A stretch of 45,082 nt of DNA from Nitrospirota bacterium (lineage in GTDB: Bacteria; Nitrospirota; Thermodesulfovibrionia; Thermodesulfovibrionales; JdFR-88), in contig JACWAF010000028.1 in the NCBI GenBank assembly GCA_014874185.1, forward strand, positions 1 through 45,082. The letters run 5' to 3'. Positions 21,691 through 31,213 of the stretch are shown piece after piece. Every line of letters begins with the position of its first letter. Position 1 is the stretch's first letter. The notes beneath the pieces are model-generated. The model was not told where the DNA came from, did not search any database, and saw only the letters and a program-made list of their open reading frames with translations. Made by a program: the position numbers and the translations under genes.

Positions 21691-21709
21691 ATAAAGGAGA
21701 GGGGGTCAT

Positions 21710-23269
21710 ATGAACGGGACGCTCTACACACTGATCGCAATCGCAGTTGGAATAGCAGTAGGGGCCGCCCTCGGTTTCTTCTTCAAGCTTACCCTGAAGG
21801 GCAAGGCCGAAGAACTGAAGAAAGAGTCCGAGGGGATAGCCGAAGAGGCCAGGAAGACCGCTGAAAGGATAAAAAAAGACGCCTCTTACGAGGCAAAAGG
21901 CATCCTTTACCAGGCCCGCACCGACGCGGAGAAGGAGTTCAAGGACCGCCGGGGCGAGCTTCTGCAGCTTGAAAAAAGACTCCGCAACAGGGAAGAGACT
22001 CTCGAAAGAAAACTGGACCAGATCGAGCGCAGAGAAAACGATTTCAACCGCAGGGACAAGGAATTCCTCCAGCGGGAACGGGCACTCCAGGAGAAGGAAA
22101 AGGGGCTCGAAGACACCGTAAGCCAGCAGAAGTCCATCCTGGAAAGGCTTTCCAATTTAAGTTCCGAGGAGGCCAGGGCCGAGCTTTTGAGGCGCGTGGA
22201 GGAGGAATCCCGCTTTGAGGCCGCGAAGCTGGCTAAAAAAGTTGAGGACGAGGCCAGGGAGACGGCCGAGAAGAAGGCCAAGGAGATAATCGGCCTCACC
22301 GTCCAGCGGTACGCCAGCGACTACGTGGCCGACGCCACCGTCAGCGCCGTAAGCCTGCCTTCTGACGACATGAAGGGCCGCATCATAGGACGCGAAGGCA
22401 GGAACATCCGCGCCCTCGAGGCCGCAACCGGCGTGGACCTCATCGTGGACGACACGCCCGAGGTGATAACCCTCTCCACCTTCAACCCGGTGCGCAGGGA
22501 GGTGGCCCGGCTCGCCATCGAGCGCCTCATAGCGGACGGCCGCATACACCCCGCCCGCATCGAGGAGATCGTCGAAAAGACCCGCAAGGAGGTCGAGAAC
22601 ACCATACGCGAGGAAGGCGAGAAGGCCGCGTTCGACTTGGGCATCTCCGGCATCAACCCCGAGGTCATCAAGCTCATCGGAAGGCTCAAGTACCGCACAT
22701 CATACGGCCAGAACGTGCTCCAGCACTCCAGGGAGGTGGCCTACTTCGCCGGGATGATGGCCTCCGAACTGAAAGTTGACGTAAAACTGGCCAAACGGGC
22801 CGGCCTGCTCCATGACATAGGCAAGGCCGTTGACCATGAGGTGGAAGGCCCGCACCAGGAGATAGGCGCCAACCTGGCCAAAAAATACGGCGAGTCCGAG
22901 CCCGTTGTGGCCGCCATAGTGAGCCACCACGACAGCGAGGCCCCTTCCGTAGAGGCCGCGCTGGTCGCCGCCGCCGACGCCCTCTCGGCCGCAAGACCCG
23001 GCGTCCGCAGCGAGAGCATAGAGAACTACCTGAAACGCCTCGCCAAACTGGAAGAGCTGGCCCTCTCCTATACCGGCGTGGAAAAGTGCTACGCCATACA
23101 GGCCGGGCGCGAGGTGAGGATAATCGTCAAGCCCGAAGAGGTCACCGACGAGGCCTCCTGGATGCTCTCAAAAGACCTGGCCAGGAAGATAGAGACCGAG
23201 ATGACTTACCCCGGCCAGATAAAGGTCACCGTCATCCGCGAGAACCGCTTCGTGGATTACGCGAAGTAA
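21710..23269 (+). CDS. rny: Ribonuclease Y
   Basis: A 519-aa membrane-anchored endoribonuclease that starts mRNA decay. Domains in order: an N-terminal transmembrane helix (about residues 4-24), a long E/K/R-rich coiled coil (about 25-200), a KH domain with [15 protein letters not shown], and an HD domain with [12 protein letters not shown] and [24 protein letters not shown] precedes the ATG. It is followed by a ymdB-like gene, the usual partner. A long 5' region with structured RNA lies upstream. Confidence 0.97.
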   Translation: MNGTLYTLIAIAVGIAVGAALGFFFKLTLKGKAEELKKESEGIAEEARKTAERIKKDASYEAKGILYQARTDAEKEFKDRRGELLQLEKRLRNREETLERKLDQIERRENDFNRRDKEFLQRERALQEKEKGLEDTVSQQKSILERLSNLSSEEARAELLRRVEEESRFEAAKLAKKVEDEARETAEKKAKEIIGLTVQRYASDYVADATVSAVSLPSDDMKGRIIGREGRNIRALEAATGVDLIVDDTPEVITLSTFNPVRREVARLAIERLIADGRIHPARIEEIVEKTRKEVENTIREEGEKAAFDLGISGINPEVIKLIGRLKYRTSYGQNVLQHSREVAYFAGMMASELKVDVKLAKRAGLLHDIGKAVDHEVEGPHQEIGANLAKKYGESEPVVAAIVSHHDSEAPSVEAALVAAADALSAARPGVRSESIENYLKRLAKLEELALSYTGVEKCYAIQAGREVRIIVKPEEVTDEASWMLSKDLARKIETEMTYPGQIKVTVIRENRFVDYAK

Positions 23270-23281
23270 AAGATAAAAGGA

Positions 23282-23402
23282 CTACTTCTCTTTTTTGTAA
23301 AAAAGAGAAGTAGCAAGAGAAAAAATTCTTGCATTTTTCCGCTCCCTTTCGGGAGCGGAAAAATCTAAAAATTCTCTTTGCTTATTTCTCTTACAAGAGA
23401 AA
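23282..23402. repeat. Serial-hairpin repeat family B, copy 1
   Basis: Four consecutive perfect hairpins in 121 bp: CTACTTCTCTTTTTT/AAAAAAGAGAAGTAG (23282-23313), GCAAGA/TCTTGC (23313-23332), a 14-bp stem with TTTC loop (23333-23364) and TTTCTCTT/AAGAGAAA (23385-23402). The last two hairpins and the sequence between them recur at about 27532-27600. It lies between rny and the ymdB-like gene. Confidence 0.85.
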
Positions 23403-23412
23403 GAAGCGGGGT

Positions 23413-23438
23413 GCGGGGCAGAGCCCCGCTTTAATTTT
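23413..23438 (+). terminator. Terminator-like hairpin before the ymdB-like gene
   Basis: GCGGGGC-AGA-GCCCCGC (23413-23429) followed by TTTAATTTT. It lies only 5 bp before the next start codon, so it could end rny transcripts or attenuate expression of the next gene. Confidence 0.6.
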
Positions 23439-23442
23439 ACTA

Positions 23443-24234
23443 ATGAAGATACTTTTCATAGGCGATATAGTGGGCAGGGTGGGAAGGCAGGCCACGAGGG
23501 CGCTCCTGCCCAAGATAAGCGAGCGGTACAAGATAGATTTCGTGATTGCGAACGGGGAGAACGCGGCTGGGGGGTTCGGGATCACGGAGGAGAAGGCGAA
23601 CGAGCTTTTCGGGATGGGGATAGACGTGATCACCACCGGAAACCACATCTGGGACAAGAAGGATGTGATCCCTTATTTGAACAAGGAGGACCGGGTGCTG
23701 AGGCCGCTCAATTATCCGGAGGGGGTGCCGGGGTACGGGAGCGTGATAAAGTCCGCGAGGGACGGCCAGGCTGTTGGGGTGATAAACCTCTCCGGGCGGG
23801 TCTTCATGGGTGTGGGGCTGATGGACTGCCCATTCAGAAGGGGACTGGCTGAGGTGAAGGCCCTGAAGGAAAAGACCCCAGTCGTGATCGTGGATTTACA
23901 TGCCGAGGCCACGTCGGAGAAGATAGCTTTTGGCTATTACGTGGACGGAAAGGCCAGCGCGGTGATCGGGACGCACACGCACGTGCAGACGGCGGACGAG
24001 ACGGTGCTTCCGGGTGGGACGGCGTATATCTCGGATGCGGGGATGACCGGGCCTGTTGGCACAGTGATAGGGGTGAAGAAGGAGCAGATAATAGACCGGT
24101 TTCTCTACCAGATGCCGATGAGGTTCGAGGTGCCGCAGACCGGCCCCGCCATTTTTAACGGACTGGTGCTGGATGTGGACGAAAAGACGGGCCGCGCGAA
24201 TTCCATTTCCCGCCTGATGCTGAACTATCCCTGA
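23443..24234 (+). CDS. YmdB-like metallophosphoesterase (TIGR00282 family)
   Basis: A 263-aa calcineurin-like phosphoesterase. Metal-binding motifs are clear: GDIVGRVGR, ANGENAAGG, TTGNHIWDKKD, VDLHAEATSEK and GTHTHVQTADE. Homologues (B. subtilis YmdB) hydrolyse 2',3'-cyclic nucleotides and interact functionally with RNase Y. The frame is open further upstream through the repeat, but ATG 23443 begins the conserved MKILFIGD strand. No SD is evident, perhaps because the preceding hairpin occupies the site. Confidence 0.93.
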   Translation: MKILFIGDIVGRVGRQATRALLPKISERYKIDFVIANGENAAGGFGITEEKANELFGMGIDVITTGNHIWDKKDVIPYLNKEDRVLRPLNYPEGVPGYGSVIKSARDGQAVGVINLSGRVFMGVGLMDCPFRRGLAEVKALKEKTPVVIVDLHAEATSEKIAFGYYVDGKASAVIGTHTHVQTADETVLPGGTAYISDAGMTGPVGTVIGVKKEQIIDRFLYQMPMRFEVPQTGPAIFNGLVLDVDEKTGRANSISRLMLNYP

Positions 24235-24258
24235 ACTGGCCGTGGGCAGAGCAAGTAA

Positions 24259-24645
24259 TTACTTTTCCCCGGTGCGCACGGCGATGACCGTTTTGACGTT
24301 CCCGCGCGGGTTGAAGTCGCCAACCACTTCGAGGTAGCGCGGAGAAAGTTTTTTTTTCAACTCGTCGAAGATCCTGTTCGTTACGTCCTCGTGCGAGATA
24401 TGGACGCCCCTGAAGGAATTGAGATAGAGTTTCAATGATTTAAGCTCCACTATGCTCTTGTCAGGCACATAGAGGACTTTTATCACGGCGAAGTCCGGAT
24501 AGCCCGAGCGCGGGCAGAGACAGGTGAACTCCGGAAAGCTTATGTCTATGTCGTAGTCCCTGTCCGGCGAGGGGTTGGGCCATGTCTCGAGCGCGGCCTT
24601 TTGTATTTCTTCTTCACCGTATTTAAGCTTTTTTCTAGTGCTCAT
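24259..24645 (-). CDS. queF: NADPH-dependent 7-cyano-7-deazaguanine reductase QueF
   Basis: A 128-aa unimodular QueF that reduces preQ0 to preQ1 in queuosine synthesis. It has the catalytic cysteine segment [15 protein letters not shown], the substrate-binding [15 protein letters not shown] motif and the terminal GDFNPRG. The ATG overlaps the end of the dtxR-like gene by 11 nt. It is the last gene of the feoB operon; a functional link to iron is not obvious. Confidence 0.95.
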   Translation of the reverse strand: MSTRKKLKYGEEEIQKAALETWPNPSPDRDYDIDISFPEFTCLCPRSGYPDFAVIKVLYVPDKSIVELKSLKLYLNSFRGVHISHEDVTNRIFDELKKKLSPRYLEVVGDFNPRGNVKTVIAVRTGEK

Positions 24646-25306
24646 GTTTTTTTACAAAGATCCCTTTCGCCACCTCTTCCTCTATAGCGAGCGTGGTCTC
24701 GTCTATCGTGAGGACGCAGGAGGGTTTTTTCTGCTGGAGTTTTATCACCGAGCCCGCCACCAGCCCGATGGCGGCAAGCCGCTCCATCATCGGGGTAGTG
24801 AGAAACACCACCCGGTAGGGCTGGCCCACTTCGGCCTCGGAGAGCGCCACGACAAGGGGCGTTATCTTGCGCGCGTATATCTTGCAGCACCTGCCCCTGG
24901 GGATCGGCCTTCCATGCGGGCAGGTCGGCGGGTGTCCAAGCAGTGTACAGATGGCCTCCTCCACCTCCGGGCTTATCGCGTGCTCCAGCCGGCAGGCGTT
25001 AATCTCCAGGTCGGCGTCTTCCTTGAACGCGAGCACGTCTACAAAAAGCCTTTCGGCAAGCATGTGCCTGCGGGTGATGTCTTTCGCCCTGGCCCTGCCC
25101 TCCTCCGTGAACTGGACCTTTCCGTCCGCTATCCTCAAGAGCCCGTCGGCTTCCATGCCGAGGACCGTGTCCCTGTTTTTTGTATGAGAGATCAGCTCTT
25201 CCAGCCCCACTTCGTCTTTCTTCTCAAAAAGCTCCCAGAGGGTCTCCAGGGCTTCGTCTTCTATGAGCTTTTTTTCGGTTTCGGGGGCCGCCTTGGGCTC
25301 AGCCAT
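24635..25306 (-). CDS. DtxR-family metal-dependent transcriptional regulator with FeoA domain
   Basis: A 223-aa regulator. The N-terminal winged helix is seen as [21 protein letters not shown]...[24 protein letters not shown]. The dimerisation and metal-binding helices follow: [45 protein letters not shown]. The C-terminal 75 residues form an SH3-like FeoA domain ([18 protein letters not shown]...[14 protein letters not shown]). GGAGGATAT lies 8 nt before the ATG. Lying 38 bp after feoB, it probably controls this operon by iron or manganese. No separate feoA gene is present here. Confidence 0.93.
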   Translation of the reverse strand: MAEPKAAPETEKKLIEDEALETLWELFEKKDEVGLEELISHTKNRDTVLGMEADGLLRIADGKVQFTEEGRARAKDITRRHMLAERLFVDVLAFKEDADLEINACRLEHAISPEVEEAICTLLGHPPTCPHGRPIPRGRCCKIYARKITPLVVALSEAEVGQPYRVVFLTTPMMERLAAIGLVAGSVIKLQQKKPSCVLTIDETTLAIEEEVAKGIFVKKHEH

Positions 25307-25344
25307 TCAGATATCCTCCACGCATCAGGAATTTTAACATACGC

Positions 25345-27330
25345 CTACACGCTTATTCCGAAACGCCTCAAAAACCAGTTCAGCGCCCCCCCGAACCCTA
25401 TGGCCACAGGGGTTATCACCAGGAGCATTGAGACGGCGGTCCTCATGCCGCGCTCTTTTATTATAACGAAGAAGCTGGCCAGGCACGGGATGAAGAGCGT
25501 GATGGTGACAAGGCTGACAAGCGCCTGCACGTGCGAGAGCAGCCCCCCGCGGAACATCGCGAAGAGCCCCGCCGCCCCGTAATCCCTCCTCAAAAAACCT
25601 ATCAAAAACGCCTCCGTCGCCTTCTGGGGAAGCCCCAGGACACCCACGATGACGGGTGACGCCAGCCGCTCTATTACCGCAAGGAGGGCCAGCTTGTCGA
25701 ATACAAAGAGCACCAGCGTGCCCAGCACGAAGAGCGGCACCGCCTCCTTCAGATACCAGACCACCCTGCCCATCGTCTTCACAAGGATATTTGAGAGCTT
25801 CGGCATCCTCAGGGGCGGTATCTCCATGAAGAACTCGGACCGCTTCCCCGGGAGCAGCCTGCCGGCAAGCCAGCCCGAAAAGAGCAGGACCGCCAGCATG
25901 AAAAGTATCCAGATGGCCAGGGCCATTCCGGAAAGAGCGCTCAACATGCCTAATATGACACCCAATTGAGCGGAGCACGGGATGGCAAGGGCCAGCAGGA
26001 AGGTGGCTATCAGCCTGTCCCTCCTCGTCTCCAGTATCCTGGTGGTCATCACCGCCATCGTGCCGCAGCCAAGCCCCAGCACCATCGGCAGGACGGCCTT
26101 GCCGTTAAGTCCCATGATGTTGAATAACCGGTTGCTCATTATGGCAAGCCTCGGCAGGTACCCGGAGTCCTCCAGCACGGAGAACGCTATGAAGAACGTG
26201 GTCGTAATAGGAAGGATTATCCCTATGGCGTAAGTGAGCGCCATGGTAATTACGCCGTACTGCCCCACCAGCAGGTCCTGTATGAACGGGATTGGGATGA
26301 GAAGTTTTATCACCTTCGTGAACATGGGGTTCAGATAATAGCCGAAGATGGTCTTTTCCACCAGGTCCACAAGCGTGCCCGCGCCTAAGACCCCCACGAA
26401 CTCGTAGAGGCAAAAAAGAACAACCAGCAGTACGGGAAGCCCCATCACCGGGTGCATGCTGCTTTTTGCGATGAAATTCACGAACCTGTGCTCTGGCTGG
26501 CCGGTCTTTTTGAAGACCGCCCCCGTTATCTCCCCCGCCCTGGCAAGCCTGGCCTCGTTTATCACAAGCCCCACCGGGCGGCCAAGCTTCAGCGCGCATT
26601 CGTCCCTCAGGGCCTCCACCTTCTCAAGGTTCCCGTTCAGAAGGTTCAGTTTCAGCCAGTTGCCAAGGCTCTCGTCCCCGGCCAGTATCATAAGGGCCAG
26701 CGAGCGGCGGGTTATATTGGCCCTGGGCAGGAGGGCGGAAACAGCGGTTATGCATTTCTCAAGGACCGGGCCGTAATCGACCTCGACGGAGGGCACGCTG
26801 GAGCCGTCCAGGATGGCGGCCTTCAGCTCCCGGACGCCCTTTCTCTCAGGGGCAACGGTGCCGATCACATGCGTGCCTATCAGCTTTCTCAGCTTCTCTT
26901 TATCAATCGTTATCCCCCTGTCCATGGCCTCGTCTTCCATGTTCAGGTCCAGGGCAACGGGAAGCCCCATCTCCGCAAGCTGGATGGTTATGACCAGCGT
27001 GCGCTTAAGGTTCTTCGCGTCCCCCACCTGCACCACCAGAGACGGCCTTTCAGCAAGGAGGATGTCGCGCGTCACCTGCTCGTCCTCACTCATTGGAAGA
27101 AGGTTGTTCACGCCGGGGGTGTCCACCAGAAGCAGACGCTTTCCGTCCAGATTGATGTTGCCGGAAGAGACCTCTACCGTGGTGCCGGGGTAATTGGAGA
27201 CCGTGGCGTACTTGCCCGTGAGGAGGCCGAAGATAACGCTCTTTCCCACGTTGGGGTTGCCGATAAGGGCGACCTTCTTCAGGCCGCCTCCGTCCCTGCC
27301 CTTCCCGGGCCTCTCCTCGCAGCAGTCCAC
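25345..27330 (-). CDS. feoB: Ferrous iron transporter FeoB
   Basis: A 661-aa inner-membrane Fe(II) transporter. The N-terminal G domain has G1 GNPNVGKS (24-31), a switch region YATVSNYPGTT, G3 DTPGVN and G4 NMED. The membrane part has two Gate modules, including GLGCGTMAVMTTRILETRRDR and a final FIPCLASFFVIIKERG segment. The start is a GTG at 27330 with GGGGAGG upstream, giving an N-terminal MDCCEERPGKG extension with paired cysteines. First gene of feoB-dtxR-queF. A repeat-rich 290-bp region lies upstream. Confidence 0.96.
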   Translation of the reverse strand: MDCCEERPGKGRDGGGLKKVALIGNPNVGKSVIFGLLTGKYATVSNYPGTTVEVSSGNINLDGKRLLLVDTPGVNNLLPMSEDEQVTRDILLAERPSLVVQVGDAKNLKRTLVITIQLAEMGLPVALDLNMEDEAMDRGITIDKEKLRKLIGTHVIGTVAPERKGVRELKAAILDGSSVPSVEVDYGPVLEKCITAVSALLPRANITRRSLALMILAGDESLGNWLKLNLLNGNLEKVEALRDECALKLGRPVGLVINEARLARAGEITGAVFKKTGQPEHRFVNFIAKSSMHPVMGLPVLLVVLFCLYEFVGVLGAGTLVDLVEKTIFGYYLNPMFTKVIKLLIPIPFIQDLLVGQYGVITMALTYAIGIILPITTTFFIAFSVLEDSGYLPRLAIMSNRLFNIMGLNGKAVLPMVLGLGCGTMAVMTTRILETRRDRLIATFLLALAIPCSAQLGVILGMLSALSGMALAIWILFMLAVLLFSGWLAGRLLPGKRSEFFMEIPPLRMPKLSNILVKTMGRVVWYLKEAVPLFVLGTLVLFVFDKLALLAVIERLASPVIVGVLGLPQKATEAFLIGFLRRDYGAAGLFAMFRGGLLSHVQALVSLVTITLFIPCLASFFVIIKERGMRTAVSMLLVITPVAIGFGGALNWFLRRFGISV

Positions 27331-27422
27331 CTGACCTCCCCTGAAAACCCCGAAGCTAATTGATATTAAGTCTCAGTTTCATCTATTTTAAAGAAAGCCG
27401 TAACGGATTGTCAAGGCGAATA

Positions 27423-27607
27423 AGACGGACTACTTTTCTTTTTTGCCCCAAGGCGGATTTCATCCGCCCATTCGGTAATCCATCTTTTTTGAAAAAAAGC
27501 AGTCCGTCTCCAAAGCCCTCTTGGGTCTTACATTTTTTCCGCTTCACAGAAGCGGGAAAAATCCAAAAGTTCTCTTTGCTTCTTTCTCTTGCAAGAGAAA
27601 GAAGAAG
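27423..27607. repeat. Serial-hairpin repeat family B, copy 2
   Basis: An outer inverted repeat AGACGGACT/AGTCCGTCT (27423-27431, 27501-27509) encloses a GGCGGAT/ATCCGCC hairpin and a T-run/A-run stem. Then follow ATTTTT.CCGCTT/AAGCGGGAAAAAT (about 27532-27562) and TTTCTCTT-GC-AAGAGAAA (27583-27600). The second half matches copy 1 at 23333-23405. It fills the gap between feoB and the multihaem cytochrome gene; no gene is visible in 27331-27623. Confidence 0.85.
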
Positions 27608-27623
27608 CCGGCAGTCCTTGTCT

Positions 27624-28505
27624 TTAATACAGAAATCTTTTAGGGTCTTTAAGCGGATGGCAGCGGGTGCAGAGGGCGCGGGCATTTTTTGGGCCCACGG
27701 CCCAGGAATGGGGCCTGTGGCAGTCCAGGCATTTCAGGCCGGCCTTTTCCATATGCAGGCGGTGCTGGCCGACCTCCACTTCATTGCCATGGCAGCGCTC
27801 AAGGCAGTCCTGGCTGGTGAGGCTTATCTGTTTGTGGGGCTTGTGGCAGTCGAAGCACTTGAGGCCGCCCATGGGGCCGGAGGGCCGGACCTTCTTATGG
27901 CAGCCCAGGCATCGCTGCATGTTGACCGTCTCTTTTACGTTTTCCCTGTAGTTGTGGCATTTCAGGCAGGAGAGCCCTTCCATGCCGAGGCCGTGCACCA
28001 GTTTGTCCTTGTGGCAGGAAGCGCAGGCATGTTCGTCGGGCCTGAAGTTGTGCATTTCCCCGGAATGGCACCTCTGGCAGGGGATGTTCTCCATGAAGAC
28101 GTGCCTTGCGTGGCCGACCGAGCGCCTCACGCTGATGGAGCCCTGCTCGGCGGTCTCCAGATGGCATCTCCTGCAGGCATTCCAGGGGGCGGTCCTGCCA
28201 TGCCGCTCTTTTATGGGGCCCTGGGAGCCGTTTGTCACGTAGGCCACAAGGAGCCGGTTCTGCTCGAATATGCTCATCCGATGGCAGGTCTGGCATTTAA
28301 TTTCCCAGTGCTTGCTCTTCTGCCATGAGAGATAGGCGTCGCGCATCATATGGCAGGTAGTGCAGAATTGGGGGTCGTTCCTGGTATAGTCGTAATATTT
28401 CCAGCCCACGACGGAGCCGGTCAGGGTTATCAGGAAGAAGATGAGCAGGATTCCAAGCCTGTTGCCCTGCACAAGCCTTTCAAGCCAGTCAACCAGCCGG
28501 CTCAT
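27624..28505 (-). CDS. Membrane-anchored multihaem cytochrome c (NapC/NirT-like N-terminus)
   Basis: A 293-aa protein with one N-terminal membrane helix (about 19-36, LGILLIFFLITLTGSVVGW) and a periplasmic haem domain. I count ten CXXCH motifs (CTTCH, CQTCH, CRRCH, CQRCH, CASCH, CLKCH, CLGCH, CFDCH, CLDCH, CTRCH) and one wider CX3CH (CLERCH), so up to eleven haems. The first motifs resemble NapC/NirT quinol dehydrogenases, so it may pass electrons from quinol to periplasmic acceptors; the partner is unknown. It overlaps the upstream thioesterase gene by 17 nt and is last in the rho operon. Confidence 0.93.
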   Translation of the reverse strand: MSRLVDWLERLVQGNRLGILLIFFLITLTGSVVGWKYYDYTRNDPQFCTTCHMMRDAYLSWQKSKHWEIKCQTCHRMSIFEQNRLLVAYVTNGSQGPIKERHGRTAPWNACRRCHLETAEQGSISVRRSVGHARHVFMENIPCQRCHSGEMHNFRPDEHACASCHKDKLVHGLGMEGLSCLKCHNYRENVKETVNMQRCLGCHKKVRPSGPMGGLKCFDCHKPHKQISLTSQDCLERCHGNEVEVGQHRLHMEKAGLKCLDCHRPHSWAVGPKNARALCTRCHPLKDPKRFLY

Positions 28506-28896
28506 CTATGAAAAGCCTGCCCCTGGCCGTGGCCACCAGGGTGCCTTCGGACTGCAGGGTGAGCGAGGCCCCGGCGATGATGAGTCTGCCTTTCTTCTTT
28601 TCTATCCACCCTTCGGCCAGCACCTTCTGCCCCTCGTGAAGGGGGGCCTTGAACCTCACTTCCATTTCGGCCGTAACGGGCCACATCCCTTTTTTAATGG
28701 CGGCCCAGCTCATGGCCTCATCCAGCACCATTGATATTATCCCACCGTGCACGATATTTTTATAGCCCTGGTGCTCCCGCCTGGGCGTAAAGGACGCCCT
28801 TGCCCCGGTTTCGGTCTCCTCGAACCGGAGCCTGAGGCCGATCGGGTTGTCTTTTCCGCAGGCTATGCAGTAGTTGTCGTTTTCGAGAGGGATCAT
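28489..28896 (-). CDS. PaaI-type hotdog-fold thioesterase
   Basis: A 135-aa hotdog protein with the PaaI/YbgC-like NIVHGGIISMVLDEAMSWAA helix. The conserved HGG and acidic residue form the acyl-CoA thioesterase site. The N-terminal CIACGKDNPIGLRLRF motif (CFxCGxxNPxGL type) marks one common subfamily. The acyl substrate cannot be predicted. The ATG overlaps the preceding membrane-protein gene by 4 nt. Confidence 0.88.
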   Translation of the reverse strand: MIPLENDNYCIACGKDNPIGLRLRFEETETGARASFTPRREHQGYKNIVHGGIISMVLDEAMSWAAIKKGMWPVTAEMEVRFKAPLHEGQKVLAEGWIEKKKGRLIIAGASLTLQSEGTLVATARGRLFIDEPAG

Positions 28897-29198
28897 TTCC
28901 CGGCGAGGAAGTCGTAGAACTTGTAAATGAAAAACGAGAAGACCATCCCCGCAAACGCGCCGAAGGCCCCCAATATCGCAAGTATGACCGCGTAGATACC
29001 GAGGACGAGGAAGTCGTCTTTCCCGGCCTGGATTGAAAGGAAGACATTAAGGTCGTGGACGATGGCGTCACGCCACGAGCCCTCGAACCTGCTGCCGTAG
29101 AGTGCGTCCATTGAGATGGCGAGACCTATCCCAAGCGCCGCCCCCAGAATGGCGCCCGCAAGGAGGATCCGCTTCAGCCCCCGGGCGCCATCCTCCAT
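28893..29198 (-). CDS. Small hypothetical membrane protein
   Basis: A 101-aa protein of unknown function. It has an N-terminal hydrophobic segment (LLAGAILGAALGIGLAISM) and two more near the C-terminus (FLVLGIYAVILAILGAFGAFAG and MVFSFFIYKFYDFL), so probably three membrane helices. It starts 1 nt after rho, suggesting co-translation, and overlaps the thioesterase. I recognise no family. Confidence 0.75.
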   Translation of the reverse strand: MEDGARGLKRILLAGAILGAALGIGLAISMDALYGSRFEGSWRDAIVHDLNVFLSIQAGKDDFLVLGIYAVILAILGAFGAFAGMVFSFFIYKFYDFLAGK

Positions 29199-29199
29199 C

Positions 29200-30459
<1,260 letters not shown>

Positions 30460-30555
30460 GTCTTGATTCTCCCCTGGATTATCTGGTGATTTATACCCGG
30501 CAGGCCTGAGCCTATCCTGATTGTTTTTGAAATTTCAGCAAATGAAGTATATGAA

Positions 30556-30585
30556 AAAATACAGGAAACGGGAGCCGTTTGTCAA
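30556..30585 (-). promoter_or_regulatory. Probable promoter of the rho operon
   Basis: TTGACA (30585-30580) and TATTTT (30561-30556) are 18 bp apart on the minus strand, giving a leader of about 90 nt before rho. The TTGACA overlaps a small CCGTT/AACGG hairpin after the preceding ORF. Confidence 0.5.
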
Positions 30586-30593
30586 CGGGTAGC

Positions 30594-30740
30594 CTAGATT
30601 TTTTTGCCGGGGCCTTTTTTCGGAGGGCACGCCTCCCCTGGAGCCGGCATTCAGGAGCGCACTCCCAGCCTGGGAAACACTATCATCTGGAGCACTATCC
30701 AGACCACAAGTATTATCAGTCCCAGTGCCCAACCGCTCAC
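30594..30740 (-). CDS. Small membrane protein after rplQ; possible UGA-Sec readthrough
   Basis: A GTG at 30740 overlaps the rplQ stop (GTGA) and opens a 29-codon frame. It encodes one membrane helix (ALGLIILVVWIVLQMIVF) ending PRLGVRS at an in-frame TGA (30653-30651). Past that TGA the frame stays open for 18 more codons (MPAPGEACPPKKGPGKKI) to TAG at 30596-30594. That tail has a cysteine and many lysines. A hairpin GGAGG-CGTGC-CCTCC (30636-30622) has its loop 19 nt after the TGA, within the range of bacterial SECIS elements. From memory, small proteins ending in P-[KR]-LGVPT-[C/U]-M exist. Either a 29-aa peptide or a 48-aa selenoprotein is possible. Confidence 0.5.
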
Positions 30741-31213
30741 TTCTTCTCCTTCTTTTCCTTTGGTTCTTTCTTCTCCCCCTCCTGTTTTTTCGCCTTGGGC
30801 TCCTTCCCGGCCTTCTCCGGCTTCTTCTCCCCGGCTTCCTTCTTTCCCCTCTCCTCCTCGAAGTCCACGAACTCCAGGACGGCCATCCCGGCCCCGTCGT
30901 TCACCCTTCTCCTGGTCTGCACAATCCTCAGATAGCCGCCGTTTCTGCCCTGGAGCCTGGGCGCTATCGTGTTGAAGAGCTTCGTGACGGCCTCCTTGTT
31001 GGCCAAGGTGGAAACCGCGACCCTCCTGGAGTTGAGGTCGCCTCTGACGCCAAGGGTTATGAGCCTTTCGGCAAGCTTCCTGGCCTCCTTGGCGCGGGCT
31101 ATGGTGGTCTCTATCCTTTCATGCAGTAATAACGCGCTTATCACGCCCCTTAGAAGGGCCTTCCTCTGGTTGGCAGTACGCCCGAAATGTCTGCCTGCTA
31201 TCTTATGCCGCAC
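30737..31213 (-). CDS. rplQ: 50S ribosomal protein L17
   Basis: Residues 1-117 are a normal L17 (MRHKIAGRHFGRTANQRKALL, TTIARAKEARKLAERLITLG, GYLRIVQTRRRVNDGAGMAVLEFVD). Residues of about 118-158 are an added lysine- and glutamate-rich tail with no known fold. The ATG overlaps the rpoA 3' end by 11 nt. Confidence 0.97.
   Translation of the reverse strand: MRHKIAGRHFGRTANQRKALLRGVISALLLHERIETTIARAKEARKLAERLITLGVRGDLNSRRVAVSTLANKEAVTKLFNTIAPRLQGRNGGYLRIVQTRRRVNDGAGMAVLEFVDFEEERGKKEAGEKKPEKAGKEPKAKKQEGEKKEPKEKKEKK

Noticed and set aside
24259-25306. Long plus-strand open frame (335 codons) opposite queF and the dtxR-like gene
   Set aside because: It is an antisense shadow caused by GC-rich codon use; the minus-strand frames have clear family motifs.
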